Assembly (NCBI GenBank): GCA_016873355.1
Contig: VGXK01000014.1
Span: 1 to 14,638 of the forward strand
Direction: 5' to 3'
Length of the DNA stretch: 14,638 nt
Source: Phycisphaerae bacterium
Lineage (GTDB): Bacteria > Planctomycetota > Phycisphaerae > Phycisphaerales > SM1A02
A program made the translations under genes and the position numbers. Every line of letters begins with the position of its first letter. Positions within the stretch are counted from its first letter, which is position 1. The notes beneath the pieces are model-generated. The model was given only the letters and a program-made list of their open reading frames with translations. It was not told where the DNA came from and did not search any database. Below, piece by piece: positions 14,518 to 14,638 of this stretch.

Positions 14518-14591
14518 AGCGGTGACGACTCAGGCGTAGCGAGCTGGCGTTGGCGAGACGAGTGTGGCAAGGAGGGCGAAGCAGGCGGATC
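14515..14591 (+). repeat. 77-bp family repeat, full copy, first of a tandem
   Basis: A 77-nt unit running from tagagcggt to ggcggatc. It matches the reverse complement of 1888-1964 with one mismatch and is followed directly by a second copy. Its first three bases are the stop codon of the UVR-motif gene. It lies in the opposite orientation to the right arm at 1888-1964. Confidence 0.92.
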
Positions 14592-14638
14592 TAGAGCGGT
14601 GACGACTCAGGCGTAGCGAGCTGGCGTTGGCGAGACGA
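14592..14638 (+). repeat. 77-bp family repeat, partial second tandem copy cut by window end
   Basis: The last 47 nt of the window are identical to the first 47 nt of the preceding unit. The copies repeat with a period of exactly 77 bp. The array may continue, or this second copy may pair with an inverted partner beyond the window. Confidence 0.92.

Noticed and set aside
1888..14591. The whole block as a composite transposon bounded by inverted repeats
   Set aside because: The interior holds core genes (bamA, lpx, gcvT, sigma) with uniform composition and no transposase or integrase. The repeat is more simply a dispersed small element.
14515..14638. The start of a CRISPR array
   Set aside because: Units are directly adjacent with a 77-bp period and no variable spacers, and no cas gene is present.

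Overview
The window is strongly GC-rich chromosomal DNA of a diderm bacterium that makes lipid A. The gene set suggests a planctomycete-type organism, possibly class Phycisphaerae. The reasons are an LpxC-FabZ fusion inside a bamA-skp-lpx operon, an M24 peptidase and a UVR-motif protein of types I associate with planctomycetes, and a short RpoD-like sigma factor. This placement is an inference; no rRNA or marker phylogeny is available here.

Layout, left to right. An M24 metallopeptidase gene (+) is followed by an MntA-type nucleotidyltransferase antitoxin gene (+) and a broken HepT-type HEPN toxin gene. The HepT frame runs into a repeat element at 1805-1964 made of two 77-78 bp arms in inverted orientation around a 5-nt loop. 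About 470 bp without a credible gene follows (1965-2438), holding several short hairpins. Next comes a leftward outer-membrane operon, given here in transcription order: bamA, two skp/ompH-like chaperone genes, lpxD, an lpxC-fabZ fusion, lpxA and an unrecognised acidic-tailed gene that overlaps lpxA by 4 nt. Divergent from bamA, across a 72-bp intergenic region with a 12-bp direct repeat, lies a second, diverged lpxD-like gene. It overlaps gcvT (glycine cleavage T-protein) by 4 nt. gcvT converges on, and overlaps by 34 nt, a leftward sigma-70 gene. Divergent from the sigma gene is a UVR-motif protein gene. Its TAG stop is also the first three bases of the 77-bp repeat, which here occurs as a tandem of one full and one partial copy running off the window.

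How the genes work together. LpxA, LpxC and LpxD are the first three dedicated lipid A enzymes. FabZ dehydrates the same 3-hydroxyacyl-ACP pool that LpxA and LpxD use. BamA inserts beta-barrel proteins into the outer membrane, and Skp proteins escort them through the periplasm. The operon therefore ties lipid A synthesis to outer-membrane protein assembly. The less expected points are the 77-bp repeat family in tandem and hairpin form, the truncated HepT beside an intact antitoxin, the LpxD paralog with altered active-site neighbours coupled to gcvT, and the acidic-tailed partner of lpxA.
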